From the NCBI GenBank assembly GCA_029964075.1, contig CM057148.1, forward strand, positions 24,917,916-24,981,915: DNA of 64,000 bases, written 5' to 3'. Positions 10,609 through 21,326 of the stretch are shown here, one piece after another (positions within the stretch are counted from its first letter, which is position 1; every line of letters begins with the position of its first letter). Source of the stretch: Patiria pectinifera. Its lineage: Eukaryota; Echinodermata; Asteroidea; Valvatida; Asterinidae. The position numbers were made by a program, and so were the translations under genes. A model generated the notes under the pieces. It worked only from the letters and a program-made list of their open reading frames with translations, made no database searches and was not told the DNA's origin.

Positions 10609-12140
10609 AGTCTCTACTTAACATAATTAGACTGGTGACGTGCATATGCGGCAGTTGAAGAGGAAACGTGGAGTCAGGTTGTCCCTTAATCGGGAAGGGT
10701 TTTCCTTCAGTTGTACACTTGAAAACCATGATATTATCATACTGCCTTTAGTCAATAATAGAAGCGTGACTGGAACGTGAGCATCAAATTAGGCCTTTGA
10801 ATGTGCTATTTTTCTCTCCTTTTTTGTTTTTAATTATTTTTTTCTTTTATCTCCAGTTAGTAGGGTTTTATGTATTTATTGCAAGTATACTGTTCATGTT
10901 CTTTCTTTCCCCTCCACCTTTTTTTTTTTTTTACATGTTCCTCCCAAGTTGCATTTTTTATAGATTTGTCCCCCTCCAGATTGTGGAATTTTCCCCGTTT
11001 TACCTTGCCAGGCCCTTTCAGGGTTCTCCCTGTTCCTACGCCTGAGTCCTAGGTCCCCCCCCCTTTTCTTTTTTTTTTTTTTTTTCGTTTTTTTTTTTCT
11101 TTTACTGCTACATTAGTGTATGTACATTTGTGAATTTGTCCATGTCTGACGTTTTCTGTGTGATAATGAACAAAATGTAGTTGATTTATTTATAAATAAA
11201 TGTAATTTCTTAATGTTCTTATTGTATCACTGATGTGAATAACAATAAAGGTATTTCAATATATATATAAGGTTCACAGACAACACTGGGCTTTTCATGC
11301 TAAGGACCAGAACAAGAATACAGATTACTGCCTTCTATCATCTACTGAGAATCAGGCCAGCGTGTTAGTATTAGATCAGCTATCCAGTCTAATATTGATC
11401 AGCAACGGTAGAGCGATCAAGGTACAAAGTTTCTGTGTGTGTTCGTAATTACGGGTAGTTTGCTGAAATTTGCAGTCAACTTATATAAATGGGGATACTA
11501 TTATTGTCAGTTGACATGTAACTTAGGGTGTTCTTTGATAGTGGTATATAACCTCACCGTACTTCTTCTACACGTATCGTAGAACAAGGAACCGTTGCCT
11601 ACACGCAGGCAACCAGGCTAAACCTCTACAGAAAAGTGAAGCCACGAGATAGAAACTGCAATAATCATGTATCAAGTCATGGCATACCTCCGACGATTGA
11701 TATTTCCAGGTATGTACAAACTGTCGGTATTGTCCCTGCCAGAAAGATATGTTGCCTTGTATGTATATGTCATTTCGAAAGATTTCAACCGAAGAAATAC
11801 GTGTTGATTTAAAACATTTTGTGCTTGTTTGTGAGTGTTTCAGTCGCTCGTACCCACCGCCCTGCAAACAGGGCTCTGGGAAGGGCTGATGAGCTGCACA
11901 GAATCTTGTGAAGGAAATGACCTACGACCTATTGATAAAGCAGCTGGCTGCAGCTGTTCAAGACCGCAGTTAGACAATGCGCGCAAATGCTATCCAAAAA
12001 CCTCCCATAGAAATGCACACAATCCATAACGGAAGTGATTTCTTTTTCATCGCGGACTATGTGGACACATTTTGAAGGTCGCATAATGCAATCATTGATC
12101 CTTCATTAATTCCAAACGGAGCCTGTGCACGGTGACGGGA
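10609..12140. other. intergenic stretch with poly-pyrimidine blocks
   Basis: 10800-11100 is rich in T and C tracts, including C9 and T17 runs, and is followed by an AT-rich segment ending near 11270 that could be an eroded retroelement tail. The rest shows no recognisable gene or repeat. Confidence 0.4.
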
Positions 12141-12250
12141 ATCACAAATTTACAACACAGATAAGTTTTACAGATTTTCCTACATTATAACGCTTTTCAA
12201 CAAAAACAAAAGCATTTATGCAGAGTAATGCATCAGTCTTAACGGCCGTT

Positions 12251-12750
12251 NNNNNNNNNNNNNNNNNNNNNNNNNNNNNNNNNNNNNNNNNNNNNNNNNN
12301 NNNNNNNNNNNNNNNNNNNNNNNNNNNNNNNNNNNNNNNNNNNNNNNNNNNNNNNNNNNNNNNNNNNNNNNNNNNNNNNNNNNNNNNNNNNNNNNNNNNN
12401 NNNNNNNNNNNNNNNNNNNNNNNNNNNNNNNNNNNNNNNNNNNNNNNNNNNNNNNNNNNNNNNNNNNNNNNNNNNNNNNNNNNNNNNNNNNNNNNNNNNN
12501 NNNNNNNNNNNNNNNNNNNNNNNNNNNNNNNNNNNNNNNNNNNNNNNNNNNNNNNNNNNNNNNNNNNNNNNNNNNNNNNNNNNNNNNNNNNNNNNNNNNN
12601 NNNNNNNNNNNNNNNNNNNNNNNNNNNNNNNNNNNNNNNNNNNNNNNNNNNNNNNNNNNNNNNNNNNNNNNNNNNNNNNNNNNNNNNNNNNNNNNNNNNN
12701 NNNNNNNNNNNNNNNNNNNNNNNNNNNNNNNNNNNNNNNNNNNNNNNNNN
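12251..12750. other. assembly gap (500 N)
   Basis: Exactly 500 unknown bases, so the true size is probably not known. The right edge runs straight into a remnant of the TTAA-A repeat family (12761-12863), which may be why assembly broke here. Upstream EIF4G2 exons may lie in the gap. Confidence 0.99.
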
Positions 12751-12760
12751 AACACAATAC

Positions 12761-12863
12761 TTTAAACAAGTCAGTGTAACAATATTTGCTGTGACATACT
12801 GACCCCCAAATCCATCCTTTTCTGAAAAGTACAGCAAAAGCAAATGATGTATATTGCTTTTAA
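12761..12863. mobile_element. TTAA-A family fragment at the gap edge
   Basis: Contains GTCAGTGTAACAATATTTGC, CCATCC...TTTTCTGAAAAG and CAGCAAAAGCAAATGATGTA, the conserved right-hand 100 bases of the TTAA-A element (compare 46950-47059). The rest is lost in the gap. Confidence 0.7.
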
Positions 12864-12894
12864 TTTTTACTGTTCTTTTATACTGTTTTGCGAG

Positions 12895-13005
12895 GGGTTC
12901 ACGCCCCTCCTGAAGCGTTCCGCTGATCTCGAAGCCGAGGTAGCACTCGCCAAGTCTCACTTGGCTGGCTACACTGTTCTTGCCATCATTGTTGACAAAG
13001 ATTAA
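12895..13005 (+). pseudogene. decayed duplicate of an EIF4G2 exon
   Basis: Reads GFTPLLKRSADLEAEVAL, then AKSHLAGY and VLAIIVDKD and a stop. It aligns closely with the start of the real exon at 13051 (GFTSLLERSTDLEAEVAL), but ends in TAA and has no splice donor. The acceptor-like CGAG is weak. It may be a true partial exon duplication or a false duplication created at the neighbouring gap. Confidence 0.75.
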
Positions 13006-13050
13006 ATATACCTAACATTAATTTCAACTCTTCTTCCACTAATTTGTCAG

Positions 13051-13273
13051 GGGTTCACATCCCTCCTGGAGCGTTCCACCGACCTCGAAGCCGAGGTAGC
13101 ACTGGTCAAGTCTCACGTGGCTGGCTACGCGGCCCGTGCCATCGTCGATGACGTAGCTCGCCTCGCCGACATCGCTAAACCCTTGGAGTCCGGTTCCTAT
13201 TACCCACTCTTCCTGCTGTGTCTTCAGAAACTTCACAAGACGAAGGACAAGGAGTGGCTCGTCACTCTATTTG
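13051..13273 (+). CDS. EIF4G2: EIF4G2 exon, end of MA3 domain
   Basis: Acceptor AATTTGTCAG; the exon starts in phase 0 and ends in phase 1 at G/GTAAAG. It encodes KSHVAGYAARAIVDDVARLA, PLESGSYYPLFLLCLQ and DKEWLVTLF, matching the family segment before the W2 domain. Confidence 0.95.
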
Positions 13274-16200
13274 GTAAAGCTTGTAAAAACAAAAACAAAA
13301 TGAAATTAGATAAAAACTGCTTATTATAATTAAAAAAAAAATTTGACCTATTGCAGTCACTTACAATGCAATACTGTACTTGATATATTGTCAGTATGAC
13401 TATTTGACTAAATGTCGGCGTGGAGTGCCGTGGTCTGGAGCATTGAATTCGTGGTCTGCGGGTAATTCTGCAGGTTGGGGTTCGAGTCCAGCCTGGGGTC
13501 ATGGTGCGTGTGGCCTTGGGCAAGGCACTTTGTTACTCATTGCTTCTCTCCACCCAGGAGTAAATAGGTACCTGTGAGGGCAGAGGTGGTGGTGCAGGGA
13601 GTCTCTAGAAAGGTGGCTTGATCGTTACATCTGAGAGAACCAACTCTCTATAATTGAAACTCATTAGAATTGTGTCCTCATATTTGTTTCCATTTTTTTT
13701 TTTATCTTCAACCTCCTTCCCAGGAGCCAGCAAAGTCAACATGATGCTGATGCTGCCGGAGATTGACCAGCACAAGGAACGCATGATGGACATTCTCGAG
13801 GACAAGGTTGGCAAGCCATTCCCTCAGTGCATGGTTCACAGAGGGCGCTATTTACACTCAGCAGTGATTGCTTTGTAGAGTTATCATTAACATTAAACAC
13901 GAAGAAACTCATAGAAATGCAAAGGGTTTTTCCCAATGATGGTTCAGCCGAACCATCGTTCAGAAAAAAACAGTTTTTTTTTTCAAGTGCTGTCCCCAAT
14001 CGACCGAATTTAGTATGTCCAAATTTTGTTTGCAATCAGTTACATATCTGTGAAGGAGCACAAGCCAGCTAGTCAGGTTTCCTGACCTGTCAATTCCCTG
14101 ACATCTATAAATAGTTCTGTTTTGTCTGAAGCATCAGGTCAGGGAACCAGACTAGCGAACAGCATTGTTAAAAAAAAATAAAAAAATCCAGGATCCAGGA
14201 ACACAAAACTTTTAACAGCGCATTGGAATGATATTTGCTCTAAAATGCTAACCTCCAAATCCGTCCATTTCTGAGAATTACAGCAAAAGCAAATGTTGTA
14301 TATTACCTTTTAACCCTAACCACCCAACCCTTCAAAATCCAACTGCATGTTTTGTTTGATTCTGTTGGAGTGAGGACTGCACTAGTAAACGGATTATGCT
14401 TTACATGAGGTCAGGCATACCACCATAATCAGAGTCAAACAGTTTGGTTGTCACCATATTTGATGCGATCAAGCTTAAATGAGTCGTTTGTCGACCCTGG
14501 TGTTTTGTTTTTTTTTTTTACAGATTTGAAAAGAGCACAATCTCAGCATTACTGCTGTGAAAACCGCATGCCGATACCATCTTTAGTTAAAAAATTATGG
14601 AAGTCGGAACACCAAGAGATGTGATGAAGTGATGTGATGAAGTGGCCCTATTTCGGCCTGAATCTCCAAAGAAAGTTCCAGACAAACAATTTATTTAGCT
14701 TGATCGTATCACATATGGTGTTGGATTTTGTAAGAGTAAGGAAGGTTCCTAGTAAATCACTCATGGGGATTGGGATTAACACTTCAATTGATAATTCTGA
14801 CATTTCTTGACATTGACAGGGGCTGAGTTTCTTGTTCCCGTTGCTGAGGGTTCAGTCGGACATCTGGAAGCAGATTACTACAGAGCCGAACCCATCCGCA
14901 CTCTACAAATGGATCAAAGATAATATCCCAGCTAAACTACACACTGACAAAGGCTTCATCAATGCGCTGGCAACAAGGTAAGCAATTATGAGAACACATC
15001 GTCTGTAAAAAGTGCTTCATTTATTATGGTTGATGTCCCTTAACCCTAACCCCCTAGGCCCTTGTTGCTTACAACCATCCTCAATCCTCCAAAATCCTCC
15101 AAAATTTTTCAACTCCGCCTAAATTTTTCAAAATTGTCAGACAGTCCTGCCTCAAAATGCATTCATCCTCAATCCTCCAAAATCCTCCTCATCCCAAAAC
15201 TTTGCACTCGTGTTTAAATGAAGGATAACCAACACCAAATCCTCCAAAATCATCAGACAGTCCTGCCTCAAAATGCATTCATCCTCAATCCTCCAAAATC
15301 CTCTTGTGCTTCATTCACCATTCATCCTCAATCCTCCAAAATCCTCATGTGCTTCAATCACCATTCATCCTCAATCCTCCAGAATCCTCATTTGATTCAA
15401 TCACCATTCATCCTCAATCCTCTAGAATCCTCCAAAACCGCCAGGAGGATTTTGGAGGAGTGAGGTGGGTTAGGGTTAAAGTTACAGTCCATCATTTGCA
15501 GCTATCCAAAAAGTAACTGACGTAATTAGTGTTGAAAAGCATACTTGGTTTAAAGATAGTAATGGGACTGGGCTCTCTGTGAAATCATTCTTTCTGGCAA
15601 GCTGTTATTTTGAGGAAATCAATTGAAAGAAGGCCATTTCCAACGGTGCGTCTAACGACGCATTTTTGGAAATTTCCATTAGCATGGTTGCTATAATTCA
15701 TCGGTCTAGTGCGCGGCATCGCAAAGCTGTAATCGGCTGAATGAGAACGTGTCCCAGACGCTGAATGCGGGCGCAATTCAAAGCAACTTTTCATTTGAAA
15801 TTGAGATCCTAGAATATTGCTTTCTTGTAATACTCAGCATTCACTGACCTAACAGTTTATCAGGTTAGTTGTTCAGCACCCTTCTTTAGATTTTGAGTAC
15901 TTTTGTAGCTTCAAACGAACATAATCCACAAATTACAAATGATGTTCTCTACCTCTAGCGAGGCGTGGCCCCTACCAGTGAAAAGTTTACCTCAAATTTC
16001 CTAGTCATCAAAATTTCATCAAGCTCAAAACACTCCCATTCATAAACTTTTGGTTTACTTACCCATTACAAAGTTAACAGAAAAATTGTCTTCATGATTT
16101 TCCGATATTATTTTTGAAAGGCGCCCTGAACCCTTTTAAAATGCGCCCAGAAATGACAAAATAATTTTCTGTGGTTTGGTATGAGAGTGGATGTAATAAT

Positions 16201-19200
16201 GACATATCAAAATGTTTCAACTTTAAACAAATTTTTAAATGTTAACTTGGGAATTTCTGAGATTAGGTCAAGTGCGCCACGTAACACAGTACTCGAATGA
16301 TTTTGTGCCCAATTTGCAGTCACCACCAGTTTTGAATATCAGGCATGCAACTTTTCCTCGGATCAGCTGATTTCCTCTTTTTTTACTTCCCATGTGTGCC
16401 ATTGAAAATAGAAAAACACTGTACAAAATCTTGGCAAAATTTGAATTTTCCTCTTTTTTTGTGACTTCCCAGTTGCATGCATGGAATATCAGACTAAAAC
16501 AACTAATTTCGGGTACCATTCATGTTTTATTCTTGTTTTCTCAGCATCATCAAGTTCGTGACTTCGCAGACCACTCTGGCCGAGGGCGTGGACCCCACCG
16601 CGCCCCCAGACAAAACCTTACTGGACAAGGAGAAAGCCCTGCTGGAGAAATTCAAGGCCGTCTTGCAGAAGTTTGTACACGAGAGCGTCGCGTTGCAGCT
16701 CAGCGCGCTGTACGCACTGCAGGTGCATTGCTACAACAGCGGATTCCCTAAAGGTAATTAGCTACGGAAGGAAAAATAATTGAGCGGCGTTCTGGCAAAA
16801 TGAAACGGAACTGGGCACAGGCCGTTGAGAAGAAAAATGCAAAATAAAACGAGCGAAGGGATTTTTTTTTGGATTTTCAGATTGGTTGATATTTGTAATC
16901 TTTGCTTTGTCTACTCACATATTTTAAAAGAAATATTATATAAATTGTGGAATAAAAGTGTGCTTGTATCTCAAAATAAAAATATTGCAAATTGCCATGC
17001 GTCGTCGCTTTGTGCTGTGCGTTTGCTGGAATTTGCGGCCTCCCCCATGTAAAACCTTAAAAGAGACAGCCCGTTCTCGACAAACTTGTCAGTGCTGAGA
17101 TTTGTTTTAAAAAGTTTGAGCAATTTGCTCCAGAGACTTCTGTGGACAATTGGGATTTATGATATTTTTTTTTGGATTCTTTTTTAGTCAAAGTGTCGTC
17201 TTTATGGTCTTTGACTTTTACATGGGATAATCGATATATATCAAATATTCTTGATATTGGATTTCTGATATATCGATTATTGAAAATTCTGATATAGACG
17301 GTGCTTACTGACCAAGTCTCGGATCATTGTGCAAGTGCTGTACCATGGCGATAGTCATGCCAGCGTAATACATACACGAATGTATGCATTATACGCTCAT
17401 TGTCGACATAGGTAAAACATATGTGGTTTTGCGATGTACTTTTAGATTTTTTTAGAAGAAAAAGTTGAAATTATTTAAAGGGAATATACATCATTTGCTT
17501 TTGCTGTAATTTTCAGAAATGGATGGAATTGGGGGTTGGAAATATATAGTAATTATAGTTACACTGACTTTTTGTGAGGTTTTGGGTTCGAAAATGCTAT
17601 AAAAACCAAGAAAAACAATCATTTTCCTGTAGTCTGGTTCCCTGACTCCATATAAGAAGAAACAGAGCAGTTTACATACATTGGGGAATTGTAAGGTCAG
17701 GGAACCAGTCTAGCTGGTAATCGACTGCAAACAAGTGCGATGGTCAATTGGGGCCAGTATTTGAAAAAAGCCAGTTTTTTCCAACGCTGATCGGCCGATC
17801 AGCGTTGGAAATTGATACAAAAATACCACTTTTCTTGAAAATGACAGTATACCAGGTGCCATGATTTTACAGGATGCTTTACACTGTCATTCACTAACAG
17901 TCCAGCAAGGTATTTCAAAATGATTTGGTAGTTTTATTTTTTGATGTTTGCAAATGTTGTATTTCCCTTTAATCGAAAAAATGCTTACAAAGACGATCCC
18001 TAGTTTGTGGCACAAGTGATTAACAGTACACATAATTTTCGGCTTCAAGCATAATGTACTAGTGCTAGTACCCGTATTAGGAAATATAAGTACTCGTACT
18101 GAGAAGTACTCATACTCGGAGACCTGAATTTGTACTCGGAAGTACAAGTACTCGTACTTGTACTCGGCAACGTAAGTACTCGGCAGCACTCGGTACTCGG
18201 AAAAAAAAGTTCTCGACTACAACACTGTGAGCTAAGGCCAAGTTCGGGCAAGGACCATTAGTCGACTAGTGGTTGAATTGTGACGTACCTTACGCCTGCG
18301 CACTGATAGCAATGTGCGAACGTCTCTAGTCATGAGTCAAACGTAGGTCAAAATGTCATCGCAAAACTTCTGGATCCTGGCTCTCTGCTTGCGTTATGAA
18401 TGCGTGCGGCTATTTGGTTTACCAGCGAAGCAACCAACCCCAGTAGGCTGGTTCCAAATAGTCGACTAGCGTAGTCAACCACTGTTGACTAGACAGAGTT
18501 CGGGCAAACGTTAGTTATAACCATTGCATTGGTCAACTATAGTCCTTGCGCGAACTTGGCCTAATTTGACCAAGAAAATGTTAACCCTAACCCCCTTGGC
18601 CCTTGTTGCTTACATCTATCCAAAATCCTCCAAAATTTTCCAAAATTTTGCAACTCCGCCTAAATTTTTCAAAATTGTCAGACAGTCCTGCCTCAAAATG
18701 CAGTCATCCTCAATCCTCCAAAATCCTCTTCATCCCAAAACTTAGCACTCGTGTTTAAATGAAGGATAACCAACGCCAAATCCTTCAAAATCATCAGACA
18801 GTCCTGCCTCAAAATGCATTCATCCTCAATCCTCCAAAATCCTCTTGTGCTTCAATCACCATTCATCCTCAATCCTCCAAAATCCTCATGTGCTTCAATC
18901 ACCATTCATCCTCAATCCTCCAGAATCCTCATTTGATTCAATCACCATTCATCCTCAATCCTCTAGAATCCTCCAAAACCGCCAGGAGGATTTTGGAGGA
19001 GTGAGGTGGGTTAGGGTTAATGTTTATATCTCTTCTTTCTCAGGGATGTTGCTGCGTTTCTTTGTCAACTTCTACAATCTGGAGGTCATGGAGGAAGAAG
19101 CGTTCCTGAAGTGGAAAGAGGACATTTCAGATGAGCATCCGGGCAAAGGAAAGGCCCTGTTCCAGGTAGGCTGACCTCAAAAGGTCAAAGGTCATATAGA

Positions 19201-20355
19201 GGTCGGAGGATGACAGAGAATACTGCCCTCTTGTGGTTTTCATGTGTAGGACCTTGTTTATGTTTTTCTGAAACTGAGCTAAAATTGAAAATCCATTTTC
19301 TGTAAAGTTTTTTGTGAAGAAGGTTGTGTACGTGTACAGGATATAAAAAATTCTTTAAGATGTGCTGCCCTTTCTCTTCAACTTATTATTTTTTCTCTCT
19401 TTTTTTTTCTTCAAGTTTTGAACTATGAGTATTTACATTTAAAGGTGCACACCGGTAAATAGGTCAAAATCCATCCGCCGAGCTCATGAATAAAAGTTAT
19501 ACCCTCACAATATTCTATATTAGAGAGTTCTGAGCGCCGTAAAATTGGGGAATTGAAGAGATATGGTAATGAACCTGTGGCCCGGACTTGTGGCTTCCAA
19601 TGCTGAGCATTTTGGATGCTATTGGGCTCGAAAGTGGCACTATTTTGCCATGTTGTGGAGGGATCGTTTTTCAAGATGGCTATTTTTCCGCTTTGGGGAA
19701 ACTAGGGGTCGTCTTCTTTGGGTAAGAATATCTCGAAAAGTCAATGGTCAACCCACCAAAAAATGAAAAGAAAACAAAAGATGAGATGTTGATCATCATT
19801 TTTCTGTGCAGCTTGAATACCTGTGAGAGTTCTGAGTATTTTTAAAAGAATTGTGAAGTATGGGCATTTAGCACTAGTGTCTATGGAATTTATTTGCAGG
19901 GTTGCATCCTTAACACAATTCTCCCCCCCCCCCATTTTGTGAGTAGACTGGTTCTCGGACCCCACACTACCGATTCTAAAAAGGGGACAGGAACTAGTTC
20001 ACCCTGTCGGTACAGAATTAATGTCAGGCCAGAAATAATTCAAAATGTTTAAAGTGAATATTGCATTATTTTAAGTAGGCCATATTTTTTTCGTCGATGT
20101 CTTATTCGGATGTGAGGAACTTAAATATTGCAAGAAAAATCATTTGAAATTGGGGGGGGGGTGAATCTGAAAATAGCATAGACAGTACATTTTTAAGCCC
20201 TGAGCATGAATCATTTTGATGTAAATTCCCAGATTTTGGGGAGTTGCACTCATCACTGGTTCCCTGTGTTTTGCCCATAGGTTAACCAGTGGCTGACGTG
20301 GCTGGCAACCGCCGAGGAAGAGGAGGACTCGGAAGAGGAGGACCTAGACCAGTAG
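13051..20355 (+). CDS. EIF4G2: eukaryotic translation initiation factor 4 gamma 2 (DAP5/p97), C-terminal exons
   Basis: Six in-phase exons encode about 290 residues up to the stop at 20353-20355. This is the C-terminal third of DAP5 (human protein about 907 residues): the end of the MA3 domain, then the W2 domain with the family motifs PLESG, LPEID, GLSFLFPLL, LYKWIKDNI, LYALQVHCYN, GMLLRFFV, PGKGKALFQ and NQWLTWL, and a highly acidic tail (EEEEDSEEEDLDQ). DAP5 is a cytosolic eIF4G homologue that lacks the eIF4E-binding part and supports eIF4E-independent initiation. In the family, the W2 region contacts eIF2-beta and MNK kinases. The MIF4G domain and the N-terminus are not in the visible sequence, so the gene is partial here: either lost to the gap or misassembled. 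Confidence 0.96.
13413..13583 (+). mobile_element. tRNA-derived SINE (family S1), plus orientation
   Basis: Carries the B box GGTTCGAGTCC at about 13480, then TTGGGCAAGGCACTTTGTTA and CACCCAGGAGTAAATAGG. Same family as 3710-3885. It sits in an EIF4G2 intron. Confidence 0.8.
13724..13806 (+). CDS. EIF4G2: EIF4G2 exon
   Basis: 83 bases; acceptor CCTTCCCAG and donor AAG/GTTGGC. It encodes ASKVNMMLMLPEIDQHKERM and MDILEDK (phase 1 to 0). The LPEID motif is diagnostic for DAP5. Confidence 0.95.
13880..14309. mobile_element. TTAA-A family element, diverged copy H
   Basis: Has the family order: palindrome core ATGATGGTTCAGCCGAACCAT (13935-13960), the CAGGTTTCCTGACC...GGTCAGGGAACCAGACTAG hairpin (about 14080-14152) and the right end CAGCAAAAGCAAATGTTGTA. 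TTAA follows at 14310-14313. The left end is eroded. It is followed directly by the next TTAA-flanked element. Confidence 0.75.
14314..14775. mobile_element. TTAA-D2 element (CCCTAACC ends)
   Basis: TTAA on both sides (14310-14313 and 14776-14779). Starts CCCTAACCACCC and ends GGGGATTGGGA. The inner ends GTAAAC and GGTTCCTAGTAAATCACTC match a shorter inverted copy at 49128-49343. No coding capacity. Confidence 0.8.
14820..14977 (+). CDS. EIF4G2: EIF4G2 exon, W2 domain
   Basis: 158 bases; acceptor ATTGACAG and donor AAG/GTAAGC. It encodes GLSFLFPLLRVQSDIWKQIT, then SALYKWIKDNIPAKLHTDKG and FINALAT. Phase 0 to 2. Confidence 0.95.
15045..15475. mobile_element. TTAA-D1 element with CCTCAATCCTCC repeats, copy 1
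   Basis: TTAA flanks at 15041-15044 and 15476-15479. The ends are CCCTAACCCCCTAGGCCC and the inverse-type GGTGGGTTAGGG. The interior is built of ATTCATCCTCAATCCTCCA-type units on one strand with their complement (AGGAGGATTTTGGAGGA) only near the right end. The open frames across it are repeat artefacts. Confidence 0.88.
15480..15960. mobile_element. TTAA-B element, copy 1
   Basis: Begins AGTTACAGTCCATCATTTGC straight after the TTAA (15476-15479) that ends the preceding element. Family blocks follow: CATACTTGGTTTAAAGATAG, GAAGGCCATTTCCAACGG and ACAAATTACAAATGATG near 15940. The right terminus is eroded. Confidence 0.8.
16545..16753 (+). CDS. EIF4G2: EIF4G2 exon, W2 domain
   Basis: 209 bases; acceptor TTTTCTCAG and donor AAAG/GTAATT. 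It encodes SIIKFVTSQTTLAEGVDP, the linker PPDKTLLDKEKALLEKF and QLSALYALQVHCYNSGFPK. Phase 2 to 1. Confidence 0.96.
16754..17478 (+). other. EIF4G2 intron, unique part
   Basis: AT-rich, with a self-complementary GATATATC-rich stretch (17230-17295). No exon seen. Confidence 0.5.
17479..17968. mobile_element. TTAA-A element, copy A
   Basis: TTAA at 17475-17478 and 17969-17972. Left end AGGGAATATACATCATTTGC, right end the inverse of AGGGAAATACAACATTTGC. Contains the TCTGGTTCCCTGAC...GTCAGGGAACCAG hairpin and a perfect 32-bp palindrome (17779-17810) with centre GATCGGCCGATC. Confidence 0.92.
18050..18227. mobile_element. GTACTCG-repeat element ending in CAACACTG
   Basis: Consists of GTACTCGTACT/AGTACGAG-type repeats and ends CTCGACTACAACACTG, the same terminus as the element at 59025-59541. 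The left end is not clear. Confidence 0.6.
18236..18561. mobile_element. GGCCAAGTTCG inverted-repeat element, copy 1
   Basis: Ends GGCCAAGTTCGGGCAAGGAC and the inverse of GGCCAAGTTCGCGCAAGGAC, with TAA on both sides (18233-18235, 18562-18564): Harbinger-type target duplication. A second copy lies at 62094-62396. Internal GTCGACTAG motifs recur near both ends. Confidence 0.88.
18585..19016. mobile_element. TTAA-D1 element, copy 2
   Basis: TTAA at 18581-18584 and 19017-19020. Ends CCCTAACCCCCTTGGCCC and GGTGGGTTAGGG. Almost identical to copy 1 (15045-15475), so the two share a recent common source. It stops only 23 bases before an EIF4G2 exon. Confidence 0.9.
19044..19165 (+). CDS. EIF4G2: EIF4G2 exon, W2 domain
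   Basis: 122 bases; acceptor TTTCTCAG and donor CAG/GTAGGC. It encodes GMLLRFFVNFYNLEVMEEEA and WKEDISDEHPGKGKALFQ, one of the most conserved parts of DAP5. Phase 1 to 0. Confidence 0.97.
19166..20280 (+). other. EIF4G2 last intron
   Basis: No exon. A weak AGACTGGTTCTCGG...GGAACTAGT hairpin (19945-19998) is related to the TCTGGTTC hairpin module seen elsewhere. C10 and G9 tracts occur at 19924 and 20153. Confidence 0.5.
20281..20355 (+). CDS. EIF4G2: EIF4G2 terminal exon
   Basis: Acceptor TTGCCCATAG. It encodes VNQWLTWLATAEEEEDSEEE and DLDQ, then TAG. NQWLTWL plus the acidic tail is the end of the W2 domain (the AA-box region that binds eIF2-beta in relatives). Confidence 0.97.
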   Translation, partial: VNQWLTWLATAEEEEDSEEEDLDQ

Positions 20356-20785
20356 AGTATTGCAGGCTGTCATTGCCATTTTGTGCACATAGTAGTCGGG
20401 TGCCACGATTGTGTGGTCAATTAGACAATTTGTCAGTTTTGTTGGAGACTTAAACCACGAAACATTTTGAACCGTGTGATGTTTGTACTGGTGTCAACTG
20501 AAAACAATTCGAGTTTAAAAAAATGAAAATATGGAATTCTTAGCTGTAGGACATTTTGCATTCCCAACCATGTGATTTTGATCGATGAATTGATAGAATT
20601 GTAAGCATTTTAATTATGGATTAATTGATTACTAATATAATAATATAGGTTCTGGTAACACATTTGCCTTGCGTGTACGTAGTGGCTTTTGGAAAGTTTC
20701 TGTTGCCAGTAGAGAGGTTCAGTTAATAGCAGTGTCGGTGATGTCAACTTTATGCTGTGTTTGAATGATATGGCTGGGGCTATAA
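20356..20785 (+). other. EIF4G2 3' UTR, first part
   Basis: Non-coding sequence after the stop codon. No AATAAA is found close by. The nearest plus-strand hexamers are at 23257 and 24717, so the 3' UTR may be 3-4 kb and include the elements listed below. This is inferred, not shown. Confidence 0.5.
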
Positions 20786-21162
20786 GGCCCCCCCAAAAAA
20801 AGTCTCCAGTTTCTGGTATGGAGCTTGCCCAAAAAGTGGTGCGGCGACGCGGCTTTTTTTTTTTTTTTTTTTACCTGATTTTTTTGCTTCAAATGTCGGC
20901 TGATGACTGCAAATGGTGCCCGACTAAACTTAGTGCAAATATATGGGAGTCCAGAGAGGCCACATAAAGCTTATTCTCAACCATAACCCAATCTAAAAAC
21001 ACGTTAAAATTGTGCAGCAGCAGGATTCCAGTCAAACCAGTGAGTTTGGCGGTTTTGAGACATCATCTTTCATTGAAAAAAAAACGTTTTCATTTTGCCG
21101 ACGCGCATACGGCTACGGGGACGCGCGCGCATACCAGAAACCGGAGACTTTTTTTTTTGGCC
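20786..21162. mobile_element. Harbinger-like inverted-repeat element
   Basis: Ends GGCC..AAAAAAAGTCTCCAG and the inverse of GGCCAAAAAAAAAAGTCTCC, continuing through TTTCTGGTATG. TAA flanks both sides (20783-20785 and 21163-21165). GC-rich ACGCGCGCGC next to the right arm. Confidence 0.85.
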
Positions 21163-21326
21163 TAAACAGCAGCACACGCCTCTTTAGCACACAAAGATCT
21201 GAAAATACTCTAGTGTTGCATCAGATATTTGAAGGTTGTTGCTGGATGGAAAGCAGTTTAAGAATTGAATACACGTCGGACTTGTTCGGTGCTACTTGAA
21301 GTATGTGTTAGAAACAATTTTGTAAG

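Noticed and set aside
12142-12960. Open frames of 176-272 codons on both strands
   Set aside because: They consist almost entirely of unknown residues from the N gap.
13117-13329. Short gene starting at GTG
   Set aside because: It is part of the EIF4G2 exon 13051-13273 read on into the intron.
15041-15055. Interstitial telomere repeat (TTAACCCTAACCCC)
   Set aside because: Never more than about two units, always at the border of a transposon with matching 4-bp flanks.
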